NCBI GenBank assembly: GCA_012295275.1
Contig: CM022679.1
Coordinates: 28,245,164-28,309,163 of the forward strand
Length of the DNA: 64,000 nucleotides
Origin: Chrysomallon squamiferum
Lineage: Eukaryota > Mollusca > Gastropoda > Neomphalida > Peltospiridae
Direction of reading: 5' to 3'
The notes under the pieces are model-generated. The model saw nothing but the letters and a program-made list of their open reading frames with translations, ran no database searches and was not told the DNA's origin. Shown here piece by piece: positions 40,301-53,113 of this stretch (its first letter is position 1; each line of letters starts with the position of its first letter). The translations under genes and the position numbers were made by a program.

Positions 40301-42386
40301 TAATGGCTGTATTTATAGACTGTTCATACTGTTAAATTGGAAAGATTATATACTGCATGTTTTAATATGACTTATTATTTAAAGAAAAAGAAATTATAAA
40401 AAAAATACATCCAATTATTTACTTATAATACATTCATTAAGAGATGCCAGTAGCATTCTTTCTACTAGTTTTAGTTACATTAGTAGAGTGAAGAAAATGA
40501 AATACTTGTTAGATTCAACAGCCCCAAAAATATCCAAAACAATTAAAAACTAATTTTGTTATCCTTCTTTTTTAGCGACACTTCTGTGTGTTTGCCATGA
40601 GTTTCCCCAATCAAGATGCTTTGCACACCATCTACTCGAGTATTTTATCTCAGCATCTTGCTTTTGCACATTTCACTGCAGCTGTTCAAAAATACACAAA
40701 CAATTTAGTATCAGGAGCATTAACATTACACCAAAAAGTGTCAACTACGTTTTTGCCTACTGCCATCAAGTTCCACTATGTTTTTAATTTGAGAGATCTG
40801 TCCAACATCTTCCAGGTAATGACAGTGTTTATTTATATACTTCTCACTTTAAATGACACTAGGAAATTTATTTCCTTGACTGTATAGCATTGGTTATTAT
40901 TATTTGATGTATTATAATTATTATATTGCAACATTTTGCAATTAATTTTTCAAAGTAGATTGCCTTATAATTATGTAATTTCCATTATATATGATACACT
41001 CTTTTGAATCAAATACATTTTGGAAATAATTTACATAAAATTCAGATGATTCAGAGTTGTAATTAAATTTTAGCTAAAACCAACATCATCAATTGAGAGA
41101 AATTAATAAAATCTTTCACATCATTGAAATATGACAGAGGTTATCTACACTTTTATTTACTTTCATATGACTTTAATTTTAAACCACAACAATACATGTA
41201 CAATAATGGTTTAAACACTGCAAATTTTCAGGGTATATTGTTTGCTGGTCCAGACTGTGCAAAAACTCCTGCAGAACTTGTACGCATGTATTTACATGAG
41301 ACTGAACGAGTTTACAAAGATAAACTTATAGAATTATCTGATATGGAGACCTTTGAAAGACTTCAGAAAGAAACAGCCAAGAAGAACTTTGAGGTTTGTA
41401 ATATCATATTTTTTTCTAAAAATTATTGTTAAAACAGAAATAAAAAGAAGAGAAATATATTGTTCCAATATAAAATAAGAGATAAAAACAAACGCAGGAG
41501 AAATGGATTATTAAAGTCTGTTATTTAATTATTTAATAATAAATGTTACAATGCTAATTTTCATATCTGATAACAGTAAAGTTATATATTAATAGTTTTA
41601 AAATAGTTTTTTCTGATATTTGATTTGTGTTCTTAAATAATTACCATTTTGAACATTTTATAAGAAACTTATATATGATGTTTATTAACATCTAAAGGCC
41701 ATTTTTAAATATAACCATTTGAAATATGATTTTTAAAATATTTTGTAGGAAATTGATGCAGATGTTATTTTTCGCCTTCCTCTCTTATATTGCCATTTTT
41801 CATCTGGTATTGGTGAACCTAAATACCTACCTGTTGACAGTTGGGATTCAATAAACAAAATTCTAGTTGAAGCACTTGACAATTACAATGAACTGAATGC
41901 TGCAATGAATCTTGTGCTCTTTGAAGATGCCATGATGCACATCTGTAGAATTAACAGAATTTTAGAATCACCTCGTGGAAATGCTCTTCTCATTGGTGTA
42001 GGTGGTAGTGGCAAACAGAGTCTTTCCCGACTGGCAGCTTTTATCAGCAGCCTGGATGTGTTCCAGATCACTTTGCGAAAAGGTTACAGTGTTACAGACC
42101 TGAAAGTAGATCTTTCTCAGCTTTACTTGAAAGCTGGTGTGAAAAACATTGGAGTTGTGTTTTTGATGACTGATGCCCAGGTTGCAGATGAGCAGTTTCT
42201 TGTTTTGATTAATGACTTACTGGCATCAGGTGAAATACCTGACCTGTTTGCAGATGATGATGTTGAGAATATCATTAATGGTGTAAGGAATGAAGTGAAA
42301 GGAGAAGGCATGGAAGACACACGAGAAAACTGTTGGAGGTTTTTCATTGACCGTGTGCGAAGAGTTCTAAAGGTTGGAACAGAATT

Positions 42387-42461
<75 letters not shown>

Positions 42462-45400
42462 TGTATAATATATTAAAATAATGTTCATTGAAATATAATT
42501 ATGAGAAAAAGTACCATCATGTAACCAATTTGATAAACGGTTACGTTAGTAAATACGAACTTCATAGAAATATATTATTTATTTTTATTATTCACTGTTG
42601 TATGTATTATTCATTGTAACATAGTCTGAATGATATCTAAAATTATTACTCAGGTTGTTCTGTGTTTCTCACCTGTTGGTTCAACTCTTCGTGTGAGAAG
42701 TCGTAAGTTCCCTGCTGTGACAAACTGCACATCCATTAACTGGTTCCATGAGTGGCCAGAGGAAGCTCTCAAATCTGTCAGTGCACGATTTCTGGAAGAT
42801 GTGGAACTTATTGATGTAAGTGACTTCACTGTGTTAATAATTAACTAAAAGATTTCTTAAACATGTTTTGTGTAAACAAATTTGAACTAAACTTGCAGGT
42901 TCCATACATTTGATATCTGAATAGAAAGACAAAGAAGCAAAATATATTTTATAATTTATTGTATTTCAAATGTTCATAAAATTAAAAATCTTTCTCAAAT
43001 GTTTTTCAGGGTTTTTTTATTTCCCATATTAATTATTGTTTTCTCAAATTTTCTCTGAACATTCCACTAAATTTTGTACTTTAGAATATTTTTGTTCTAT
43101 CTTCTAATTTCTTTTTCTGATTTGCAAGTGAATATTGAAAAAACAAAAAAAAACAGAGAAAAATGATTTTTAACACCCACATGTAATAAATATAGAATAT
43201 GTGTTAATGAACACTGTTTTTGTTTTCAGGCTGATACAAGAGAATCTGTTTCAGTTTTCATGGCATATGTTCATAAATCGGTCAATAACATTAGTGTTCA
43301 GTATCTGCAAAATGAGAAGCGTTACAACTACACAACACCAAAAAGTTTCTTAGAACAAATTGCTTTGTATCAGAATCTTTTAGAGACAAAAAACAGTGAG
43401 CTACAAGCCAAAATAATTCGTCTAGAAAATGGATTGGAAAAGCTAAGGAGTACAGCATCACAGGTTTAATTATTTTCATTTTTATTATTGCAATGCTTCT
43501 TTGAGAATGAGACCTTTTCATCTCAAAATGTAATTATTTCATGAATTTCTTACCTTGACAGTTTAAAAATTTACAAATGCTCTCTCTATATATGGAGAAT
43601 TAAAATAAGAGGGGAAAAATTATTAATTATTTTAAATTGTATTTAAATTTGTCTGAACATTTATGCTAATAATATAGTTGGTGAACTGTTTAATTCTTTA
43701 TCTTTTGAAATCCAGGTTGATGATCTCAAATCCAAATTGGCCTCTCAGGAAGTGGAATTAGCACAGAAAAATGAGGATGCAAACAAACTCATTCAGATAG
43801 TTGGAGCAGAAACAGAAAAAGTTGGTAAAGAAAAAGCTATTGCAGATGAAGAAGAGGCCAAGGTATCTCAGATCACAATAGAAGTAGAAAAGGTGCAAAG
43901 AGATTGTGAAATAGATTTGGCAAAAGCTGAACCAGCTCTGAAAGCAGCTGAGACAGCTTTGAATACCCTGAACAAGGTACATTATTTAACAGTTAAAAAA
44001 CTGTGTGTGTTTTATGTGTGTGTGTGTGTGTTTGTAAATTTATCATTTTTAAACTGTTTGAAAAGTTCAATTAATATTGTTTTCTTAATCAGAATAACTT
44101 GACTGAGTTGAAATCCTTTGGCGCACCACCACCTGCTGTATCCAATGTCATTGCTGCTGTCAGTGTTCTGTTGGCTGCTGCTAACAAAATTCCAAAAGAC
44201 AGAAGCTGGAAAGCAGCAAAAGCGACCATTATGAGCAAGGTAAAAATTGAGTTTCAATAATTTCATAATAATAATAATTAATTTTAACTTGTTTTTCCTT
44301 TTTAAAAGGAGATTCACAATGAACAATACTTATAAGTATTTCTTAAATAATGATTTGATATTTACATTAACTTCTTTCAATAATATTATTTCAGATTGAT
44401 CAGTTTTTAGACAACCTGATACATTATGACAAGGACAACATTCATGATAATAACTTAAAGGCAATTCAACCTTACCTTGATGATCCAGAATTTGAGCCTG
44501 ATTTCATCCGAGCAAAATCAATTGCTGCTGCTGGTTTGTGTTCATGGGTTGTGAACATTGTGACATATTACAGAGTGTATTGTACAGTAGAGCCCAAGAG
44601 AATGGCTCTGAAAGCTGCCACTGATGAATTGGCTGCTGCTAGAGAAAAACTGCGTGGTATCAAAGCAAAAGTAGCTGATCTGGAAGCAATTCTTGCTAAA
44701 TGTCAGGCTGAATTTGAAAAAGCTACATCTGACAAATTGCGCTGTCAACAAGAAGCTGAGACTACTGCTAAAACAATTGAGCTGGCCAATCGTTTGGTGG
44801 GTGGATTGGTATCAGAAAATGTCAGGTGGGCTGAAGCAGTCGACAAATTCCGCTTTCAAGAAAAAAGTTTGCCAGGTGATGTTTTAATGATCACTGCATT
44901 TGTATCTTATGTTGGATGTTTCGTAAAGTCGTATCGTGTGGACTTGATGGACAATCACTGGCTGCCATTTCTTAAAGGTCTGAAACATCCTATCCCAGTG
45001 TCTGAAGGTTTGGATCCCCTTACTTTACTGATTGATGATGCTATTGTGGCAACATGGAATAACGAAGGGTTGCCAGGAGACAGGATGTCCACCGAGAATG
45101 CCACAATCCTCACAAACAGTGAGCGTTGGCCTTTAATGATTGATCCTCAGCTTCAAGGCATAAAGTGGATCAAGAGCAAATACGGAGCTAACCTCAAAGT
45201 AGTGCGTCTTGGCCAGAAAGGTTACTTGGATACAATAGAGAATGCCATTCAGTCAGGAGACACTGTGTTAATAGAAAACATAGGTGAAGACATGGATCCA
45301 GTCCTGGACCATGTGATGGGTCGTAACACAATCAAGAAAGGTCGGGCCATTAAAATGGGTGACAAGGAAGTTGAGTATCACAAAGATTTCAGAATGATTC

Positions 45401-48400
45401 TTCAAACAAAACTAGCCAACCCTCACTACAAACCTGAAATGCAAGCTCAAACAACTTTGATTAATTTCACTGTCACTAGAGATGGTTTGGAAGATCAGCT
45501 TCTTGGAGAAGTAGTTATCAAAGAAAGGCCTGATCTTGAAAAAATGAAAAGTGACCTAACGCGTCAACAGAATGAATTCAAAATTACCTTGAAAGAACTT
45601 GAAGACAATCTTCTTGCACGTCTGTCTGCTGCTGAAGGAAACTTCCTGGGTGACTATGCACTTGTAGAAAATCTGGAAACAACAAAAAGAACAGCAGCTG
45701 AAATTGAAGTGAAGGCTGAGCAAGCCAAACAGACAGAAGTGGATATAAATGTTGCTCGAGAGAATTACCGCCCAGCTGCTGCCCGAGCATCTCTTCTGTA
45801 TTTCATCATGAATGATCTTCACAAGATTAATCCTATGTATCAGTTCTCACTGAAGGTTTGTAGATTTTTATATAGCATATAACTTTGGACACTGATTAAT
45901 AATTTGAACTATAATTTGATTATTATATCTGTTTCAGCATTTCTGTAAGATTGGAATAAGACTGTCATATTACTTTTAGAAAAAAGATTCAACTGGTATC
46001 ACATTTTGTTATTTATTTCAGTTTTTATTTTAATTATTATTCATATTTTTATTTCAGGCTTTTACTGTGGTATTTAACAAGGCTATTGATCGAGCAGAGC
46101 CTGCTGAAGAGGTGAAACAAAGAGTTATCAATTTGATTGATTGCATCAGCTATTCAGTGTTCATCTACACGACCAGAGGCTTGTTTGAGAAGGATAAACT
46201 TATTTTCACCACACAGATGGCTTTCACTGTAAGTTATATTCCTTTAATTTTTTTCCCCATTATCCTGAAATTAAATATAAGGGAGACATATTTATTTTGA
46301 AAACAGAATTAAATTTATCATGGAATAAATAAACAAATTAAAACCAATATTATATAATGACAGTAATAATGAACATGATGTATGCAAAGAAAGCAGAAAA
46401 CAATAATTTAAAATATAAATTATTAATTCAACATATGATTACCAATAATGCTATGTTTTGTTTAAACAAAGCCACAAAAGTATACGAGATTATAATGTAA
46501 GTGAAATAAATTCAAGAGGTCTAATGACTGATGTCTAACATTTTGGCAGATCTTAATAAAATTTGTTAAAATTTATTGATACAATGAAAGAAGGAATTGC
46601 ATAATTTTGTCTTCTTGTTTTCAGATCTTGTTGAAAAATAATGAATTGAATCCAGTAGAAGTGGACTTCTTGCTTCGGTTCCCTTCAGCAGCAAATGTCA
46701 CAACACCAGTCGATTTTCTGAGCAACTATTCCTGGGGTGGAATCAAGGTAGTACTAATATTTATCATATACATTTTGTTTTACCCACTTGGAGAGAATAA
46801 ACAAAGAATAATTATTTACAAAAACAACTATTGTTATAAATTAGAAATCTTGTATCATGCAGTGGTCTTCTTATATTAAGTGATATTCATGGAATGCACA
46901 TTTAATGTACCACAATGATCTGTCAATGATCCTTCATACCTCAAAGGAGTATTATTCTATGTAGTACTCTCTTCTGAAAATGAGGATAGTTTATTCTTCT
47001 AGATAATAACATATTGGGAAATCTTGTATTTCCAATAAAAATATAAATATTAAATACTGATGGCTTGTGAAAATAAAAAATAAAAAAAAGTTAAAACAAT
47101 ACTATCAAAATTATTATGTGGCACATTATTTCTTCACATATGTATCTTAATGTTTTCAAAAAGAGTATAATGATTTGTTCTGTATCAAAGTTCATCACTA
47201 TAGGTATTACTGTGTTGATAATTCAATCTTAAATAGGAAACATTATTTCTTTTATTTCTTTTTGCAGAGAAAAATTATTTTTAATATTATTATTATTATT
47301 TTGATCAACAGCATATCAAACAATATTAATATTATGGTTTGTATATTTATAAAACAAAATTTATTTTCTCATATCTCAGATATATGTGCATACATAGCTG
47401 ATATATATAAATACATATATATCTAGATAGCTGGTGCATACATATATATACTTACACACACATATACATATGTACAAACATTCAAATAAAGAAGCACATA
47501 AATAAATGCATAAATGATAATTGAAGTTGTTTATTGCAGTAATCATTTCCATAATGTAACATCCCAATATCATTGCCATCACACAGACACGAAACCTAAC
47601 AGATATAAAATTTTAACAATTTTACATAAGATTATACTCTTTGATATATCACAATAGCTAATATACTATTCTACAAACTTCATTTATTAATCATCTATGA
47701 CAATAACATCATTTGTAATTTATCATTAATGAACTATTTTAGCATGTATCTCATTTTTACTAAAATAAATATATTCCATTTTACAATGGTTTCTTCAAAA
47801 TAACTAGTATTGTTTGTGTTGTTCTTACTGTTTTTGCCAATAATCAGTCAAATAGTATGATGAATAATTATGTATAAAATAAATGATGATGCCAATGATG
47901 TCAGAAGTAGACATAACAAATAGAATGACGTACATGTAAAAAACTCAGTTGTTTAAAGGAAAATGTAAACAGATTCAGATAAACGGGTAAAAAGAAAATA
48001 AGTAAAGCTTTTTATTTTTGCTGAACATTATGAAATTTACCTTTTGAAATGTTTTTTATGTTTTCATTTTTTGTATAGCCATTATGGTTTCTTTGTAATT
48101 TTAATTGTTTTTTTTTTTTGTTGTTTTCTTAATTCACAACAGAACTTGGCATGTATGGATGACTTCCGAAATTTGGACAGAGACATTGAAGGATCTGCAA
48201 AAAGATGGAAGAAATTTGTTGAGAGTGAATGTCCAGAAAAAGAAAAGTTTCCACAGGAATGGAAAAATAAATCTGCTTTACAGAAACTTTGTATGATGAG
48301 AGCACTCCGCCCTGACAGGATGACTTATGCTGTGAGGTAATTAAAGATTAAATACTTTACATCTCATGCCAAGCTCAAATAGTTTAGCATTTTGATAGTT

Positions 48401-51400
48401 GATTTGAAGTAATAATTTCAATATATTACACTTAAAATAACTGAACCATTCAAATCATCCAAAACCATTTAAAGTAAGCATTAATTTGCATACATTCATT
48501 ATTATGTTTTATCCACCTGAATATTTTTATGTAGATGCTTTCATCAGTAACTATTGTTTATCAGGATGACTTACTTTAACCACTTGGAGAAATTTATGTA
48601 TATACTGTATTACCATTAGAAAATACCTTGAACATTATTTTTGTTTGCATGTTGTCAAAATCAAAATCAAAATCCTTTAGTTTATCTATACCATAAAAAG
48701 CATTCACAGCTAATGTGTTCAGTTTATTATATTAGGAGTTGTAAACAGAAGACACCCAAGTAAAACTATTTCTTAATAGAACTCTTTGATTGTTATACTA
48801 CCATCTAACATTGGTTGATATCAAACATTGGTTTATTTTTTTTAACATTTTTGCTTACAGCAATTTCATTGAAGAAAAACTTGGATCTAAATATGTTGAA
48901 GGCAGAGCTGTTGAATTTGCCAAATCTTTTGAAGAATCTGGCCCTGGCACCCCAATATTCTTCATCCTTTCACCTGGTGTTGACCCTCTGAAGGATGTAG
49001 AAGCTCTTGGAAAGAAACTGAACTTCTCTGATGAATGCAAAAACTTCCATAACATATCTCTGGGTCAGGGACAAGAAATTGTTGCCGAGCAAGCAATGGA
49101 TGTGGCAGCAAAAGAAGGACACTGGGTTGTTTTACAGGTTTGATTTTTATTATCATCTGACATTTAACTAATTTACTCTTCTGACTTGTCTTTGAATTTC
49201 ATTCTACAAGAATCACAAATAATCCTCAAATAATGTTTATTTATTTATAATAATGAGATAAATATTATATAGCATAGTTGATAACAACAGTGTGAGCAAT
49301 ATTTTTATTCAAGTTTTATGATATAGCAATAAAATATATATTTCAGAATGTCCATCTTGTTGCAAGGTGGTTGCCTAGCTTGGAGAAAAAACTGGAGCAG
49401 TACAGCAGTGATGCACATGATGATTACCGGGTGTTTGTCAGTGCTGAACCCTCTGGCACTCCAGAGTCACACATTATACCCCAAGGTATCCTGGAGACAG
49501 CTATCAAGATAACAAATGAGCCACCTACAGGCATGCATGCCAATCTGCACAAAGCTCTTGACAACTTCACCCAGGACACTTTGGAAATGTGTACACGAGA
49601 GACAGAGTTCAAATCAATTTTGTTTTCCCTTTGTTACTTCCATGCTGTTGTCTGCGAGAGGCGAAAGTTTGGACCCCAGGGATGGAACAGAGTGTATCCA
49701 TACAACACAGGTGATTTATGCATCAGTGTGAATGTCTTGTACAACTACCTAGAAGCAAATCCCAAGGTTCCATGGGAAGATCTGCGATATTTGTTTGGAG
49801 AGATTATGTATGGTGGACACATCACTGATGACTGGGATCGACGTTTGTGTAGGACATACCTGGAAGTGTATATGCACCCTGACATGGTAGGATAATAATT
49901 TTGTTATATATTTCTGATGCTACATGTGATACCTCTGACAAAATCTCTTGCTGTATGCTGTTTAAGAAGTGCTGTAGAATCAGATCTGATAAAAAAACCC
50001 ACACATTTTGGATACATTCAGATTGTATTGAATTAATGGAGTATTACATGGCAGGATTCCATGAACTCTAAGTTTCTCTTCTGTAATAAATGTAGTGATC
50101 ATTATTTCTAGAAAGTGCTTTAATATATCTTGATTAATTCACAGCATTTGTACTTATTATTTACTTAATTGTTAAATACAGTATTTTAAAATTAGGAATT
50201 TATACGTTAAATTGTACTATTCCTAGATAAATAGAACTAGCAGCTATAGCTTGAACATTATTCAGAGTAAATATTGTTTTTCAGTCAAAAGCAGTTTGTT
50301 TCTGAATCAGTTTGTTATTGATACTTTTAGCTTGATGCTGAGCTGTTCCTTGCCCCTGGATTTCCATTACCTCCAAACTCTGACTACAAAGGCTACCATA
50401 ACTACATTGATGAATGTCTGCCACCTGAGAGTCCATACTTATATGGTCTACATCCTAATGCTGAAATAGAATTCTTAACAACAATTTCAGAGAATCTTTT
50501 CCGTACAGTGTTCGAGATGCAGCCAAGAGATGCAGGTGCTGGTGTTGGTGCTGGAGCTAGTCGAGAAGAAAAGGTCTGTTGTCTTTGTCACATGAAACAA
50601 ATGCATTTAATAAAGTGTTTTATTTAATACTTTCATAATATTGTTGCTTTAGAGTATTTATATTTGTTGATTTTACCCAGATATTAATAATATATATGTT
50701 AGGAGGAATGTACTATATCAGAATTTAATTTCTAAAGTTACAACAGTCATGTTTTATTGGCATTTCTTAATTAATGTTTTTAAATGTGTTTTTAAAGAGC
50801 TAGAAGAAAATATTTTTTATTTTATATATTTTCATACATAATTGTTGATAATTATTATGAAATGTATCTTGTGTATTAATAGATGAAGAATATTTTGGAT
50901 GAGATATCAGAGAAACTGCCAGATGAATTCAACATGTTGGAAATGATGGCTAAGGTGCCTGTGGAAGAAAGAACACCATACATTGTAGTTGCCTTCCAAG
51001 AATGTGAGCGTATGAATATGTTAACCAGTGAGATAAGACGATCCCTCAAAGAGCTGGACTTGGGACTAAAGGTTTGTTTTTTAAATGTATACTACTGATT
51101 TATTTTCCTGAAATGCGTTGTTAATTTGTTCATTCTTGTTATTTCATCATCACTTTTAAAGATATTATTAAGTACACACACAGAAAATTCTAAAACAATT
51201 ACAATTTTATATCCATTAATTATTCTTACTTTCTAACACTAGGGTGAACTGACAATCACAGCTGACATGGAAGAACTTGGCAACAGCCTTTCCCTGGATA
51301 CAGTACCTATCACCTGGTCTAACCGTGCTTATGCTTCACTGCATACACTTGGTGCCTGGTATCCTGACCTGCTTCAAAGAGTTAAAGAACTTGAGACTTG

Positions 51401-51860
51401 GACAGCAGACTTCCAACTTCCAGCAGCTGTGTGGCTTGGAGGTTTCTTCAATCCTCAGTCCTTCCTCACAGCCATTATGCAGCAGATGGCTCGCAAGAAT
51501 GAATGGCCTCTGGACAGAATGTTCCTACAGTGTGATGTGACCAAGAAGACACGTGAAGATATGGCAGGACCTCCTAGAGAAGGTGCTTATGTCCATGGAT
51601 TGTACATGGAAGGAGCAAGATGGGACACCCAGACAGGAATGATAGCTGAATCAAGACTCAAGGAACTTGCCCCAGCAATGCCAGTGATGTTTATAAAAGC
51701 TATACCAGTGGATCGACTTGACACAAGGAACATCTACGAATGTCCAGTATACAAGACCAAGTCCAGAGGGCCAACTTTTGTCTGGACATTCAATCTGAAG
51801 ACAAAAGAAAAAGCCAGCAAATGGGTTCTTGGAGGCGTTGCTCTTCTGTTGCAAGTCTGA
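21531..51860 (+). CDS. DNAH17: Axonemal outer-arm dynein heavy chain, beta type (DNAH17-like), copy 1, complete
   Basis: Motor subunit of the outer dynein arm: hydrolyses ATP and walks on the neighbouring doublet to bend cilia and sperm flagella. I delimited 51 exons, all GT-AG, joining in frame to 4,466 codons plus TGA at 51858-51860, the size typical of beta-class heavy chains. Order: tail (exons 1-17), linker (18-23), AAA1-AAA4 with four P-loops, coiled-coil stalk with microtubule-binding tip, AAA5, AAA6 and the C-terminal cap ending [13 protein letters not shown]-loops: GPAGTGKT (residue 1849), GLAGTGKS (2130), GNAGTGKT (2457), GVGGSGKQ (2802); all are intact. The N-terminus resembles DNAH17 more than DNAH9 or DNAH11, judged from memory of those proteins; a gene ancestral to all three is possible. 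The start ATG 21531 is supported by the matching start and 357-nt first exon of copy 2. No frameshift or premature stop was found. Confidence 0.94.
22874..23005. repeat. TG/TA dinucleotide repeat in dynein copy 1 intron 3
   Basis: A TG run (22874-22895) passes into alternating TA/TG units up to about 23005. Short open frames on both strands here are composition artefacts. Confidence 0.8.
27192..27221. repeat. 30-base poly-T tract before dynein copy 1 exon 10
   Basis: An uninterrupted T run about 40 bases before the acceptor at 27260-27261. It could be an old retroposed poly-A tail in reverse or simple slippage. No element body is visible beside it. Confidence 0.75.
31301..31393. repeat. ATT microsatellite in dynein copy 1 intron 17
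   Basis: Nearly perfect ATT/ATTTTT units occupy about 93 bases between exons 17 and 18. The corresponding intron of copy 2 (63195-63672) lacks it, so it arose after the duplication or was lost there. Confidence 0.88.
31477..35066 (+). other. DNAH17: Dynein copy 1 linker exons 18-23
   Basis: Exons: 31477-31878, 32193-32438, 32739-32963, 33494-33712, 34276-34428, 34833-35066, residues 1240-1732. This is the linker (DHC_N2 region), the lever that swings during the power stroke. Conserved strings seen: [56 protein letters not shown] and EQ-type helices before AAA1. A long ATT array (31301-31393) precedes exon 18. Confidence 0.9.
35248..36660 (+). other. DNAH17: Dynein copy 1 AAA1, main ATPase site
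   Basis: Exons 24-27: 35248-35540, 35695-35851, 36098-36360, 36522-36660. Walker A GPAGTGKT is at 35750-35773 (residues 1849-1856). Walker B is in GCFDEFNRI with DEFN near 36152 (residue 1901 onward). The sensor region is [23 protein letters not shown]1 is the site whose ATP hydrolysis drives movement in all dyneins, and every key residue is present. Confidence 0.92.
36791..38736 (+). other. DNAH17: Dynein copy 1 AAA2
   Basis: Exons 28-32: 36791-36883, 37063-37257, 37513-37723, 38012-38288, 38454-38736. The P-loop GLAGTGKS is at 37564-37587 (residues 2130-2137), followed by [19 protein letters not shown] and the Walker B-like [20 protein letters not shown] with [22 protein letters not shown]2 binds ATP structurally in dyneins. 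Confidence 0.9.
39091..40815 (+). other. DNAH17: Dynein copy 1 AAA3
   Basis: Exons 33-36: 39091-39264, 39464-39769, 40072-40239, 40576-40815. The P-loop GNAGTGKT is at 39551-39574 (residues 2457-2464). Walker B is [11 protein letters not shown], followed by [14 protein letters not shown] and [18 protein letters not shown]3 is a regulatory nucleotide site in dyneins. Confidence 0.9.
41232..42815 (+). other. DNAH17: Dynein copy 1 AAA4
   Basis: Exons 37-39: 41232-41393, 41749-42372, 42654-42815. The P-loop GVGGSGKQ begins at 41995 (residues 2802-2809), followed by Walker [16 protein letters not shown] and the [13 protein letters not shown] stretch, ending with VNCT-like [14 protein letters not shown] long CA array lies 18 bp into intron 38 (42391-42457). 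Confidence 0.9.
42391..42457. repeat. CA dinucleotide array in dynein copy 1 intron 38
   Basis: About 33 perfect CA units begin 18 bases after the exon 38 donor. A length-variable array this close to a donor could affect splicing, but the sequence does not show that. Confidence 0.95.
43230..45855 (+). other. DNAH17: Dynein copy 1 stalk, microtubule-binding domain and AAA5
   Basis: Exons 40-43: 43230-43463, 43716-43976, 44093-44239, 44395-45855, residues 2982-3682. The ascending coiled coil is rich in Lys, Glu and Gln (exons 40-41). The tip includes [14 protein letters not shown] and DRSWKAAK, and the descending coil follows VEPKR. Exon 43 (1,461 nt) continues uninterrupted through AAA5 ([33 protein letters not shown]). 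It is by far the longest exon of the gene. Confidence 0.88.
46058..51860 (+). other. DNAH17: Dynein copy 1 AAA6 and C-terminal cap, exons 44-51
   Basis: Exons: 46058-46228, 46625-46747, 48143-48336, 48861-49137, 49347-49886, 50331-50573, 50883-51071, 51243-51860. Conserved strings: [72 protein letters not shown] and [14 protein letters not shown], then the closing [18 protein letters not shown]. Intron 45 (46748-48142) carries TA/CA-type simple repeats near 47,390-47,470 and nothing else I recognise. Confidence 0.9.
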
Positions 51861-52926
51861 AGTGACAACTAAAATAATACCATCTATATTGTTTTTTAAG
51901 CTCAAAACAATAACTAAAGACAGATATTTATTAAAACATATTTTATATTTTACAAAGACAATAATTTTTATAAGCTGCACTGTTCTTTTTGTTTATATTT
52001 TGTATGTCACATTTCCATTTCAGAAAGTAAAGCAATATTGCATCACAATAGATTTAAATCACCTATTTATTTATATAATATGTGTACTTTTCTTTGGCCT
52101 GTAAATATGTACCTAAAATTAAATGAACAGCTAATTTAATCACCTCTAAGGGGCTGATGAAAAGTACATGGTTTAGCAGAGGATATTTTACATTAATCAT
52201 ATAACACACCATTAAACGTTGAAACAGTTTTTATTGCTAAGTGCCTATTTACTAAACAGTTTTAATAATGTGCAATTTTACATTACAAGTTATACATTAG
52301 GCCTACTGGATTACATTTTTTTTTTTTTATTTTTTTTTTTAAAGTATATTTATTTTCTCTTGCAAATTTGCTTAAATGTAAAAGTAATAAAGACATAATT
52401 TTTGAATTACACGGGCTATATAAGCGCCAAGTACAGGAATAGGACACACACACACAAAACACATAAACACTGGCATTTAGTCATTTTTTTGAAATTGGAT
52501 ACACATTTATTTTATGATTTTTGTGCTATTATTATTCTTATTATTTTAATGTTTAAAACAGACCAATTTTTTAAAATTAAATACTGAAATATATTTAATG
52601 TTATTTATATTATTAAAAAAATTTGAATGTATAAGATAAATTCTAAATATATTTATTTTATATTGCTTGCTCTTTATTTAATTGAATAAACATTGTCAGA
52701 AATGTGTTCAGAGTTGTTTTCAGTTATTTAACAATAAATCTCAAACAAATTGTCACGTTAGTTTTGAAATGATGTATTTTTTTTAATCTATATGTTTACA
52801 GAAAACAAGCACTGAAAAATTACTTTTTAAAAATAAATGTCAACCATCTACGAAAAAAACCGGAAAAGAACTGAATTAAGCGTAATATTTCAAAGATGTA
52901 AGTGTCGCCTATAACCAGTCTATTCG
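51861..52926. other. Spacer between dynein copies, with copy 1 3' UTR
   Basis: About 1.07 kb of AT-rich DNA lie between the copy 1 stop and the copy 2 promoter block. AATAAA hexamers at 52386-52391 and 52685-52690 are candidate polyadenylation signals for copy 1. A T-rich tract lies near 52318-52340. There is no coding exon. Confidence 0.6.
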
Positions 52927-52952
52927 GTTACCAGACGACTCGCCATGGAAAC
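52927..52952 (+). promoter_or_regulatory. Conserved 26-bp block with RFX X-box-like site, dynein copy 2
   Basis: GTTACCAGACGACTC then GCCATGGAAAC, about 160 bases before ATG 53114. The last 14 bases (52939-52952) agree with the X-box form GTTGCCATGGAAAC at 12 positions, better than in copy 1. The preceding ~15 bases (from 52912) are also alignable between copies. RFX control is inferred from the motif and from the gene being axonemal. Confidence 0.65.
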
Positions 52953-53113
52953 GGATACATTCAACCGCCATGTTTCCTAACAGTTAAGCCGCAGACGATC
53001 ATCTGCAGCGTTAATGTTTGGGAAAGAAGTGAAACGGTAAAAAAGAAACACTATCGTATGGGTAGTTTTAAAAGAGATTATTTAGTGTTTTGAAATATTT
53101 ACTTTTTAACAAA

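Noticed and set aside
44542-45822. Minus-strand open frames opposite dynein exon 43
   Set aside because: They are shadows of a well-conserved coding exon on plus.
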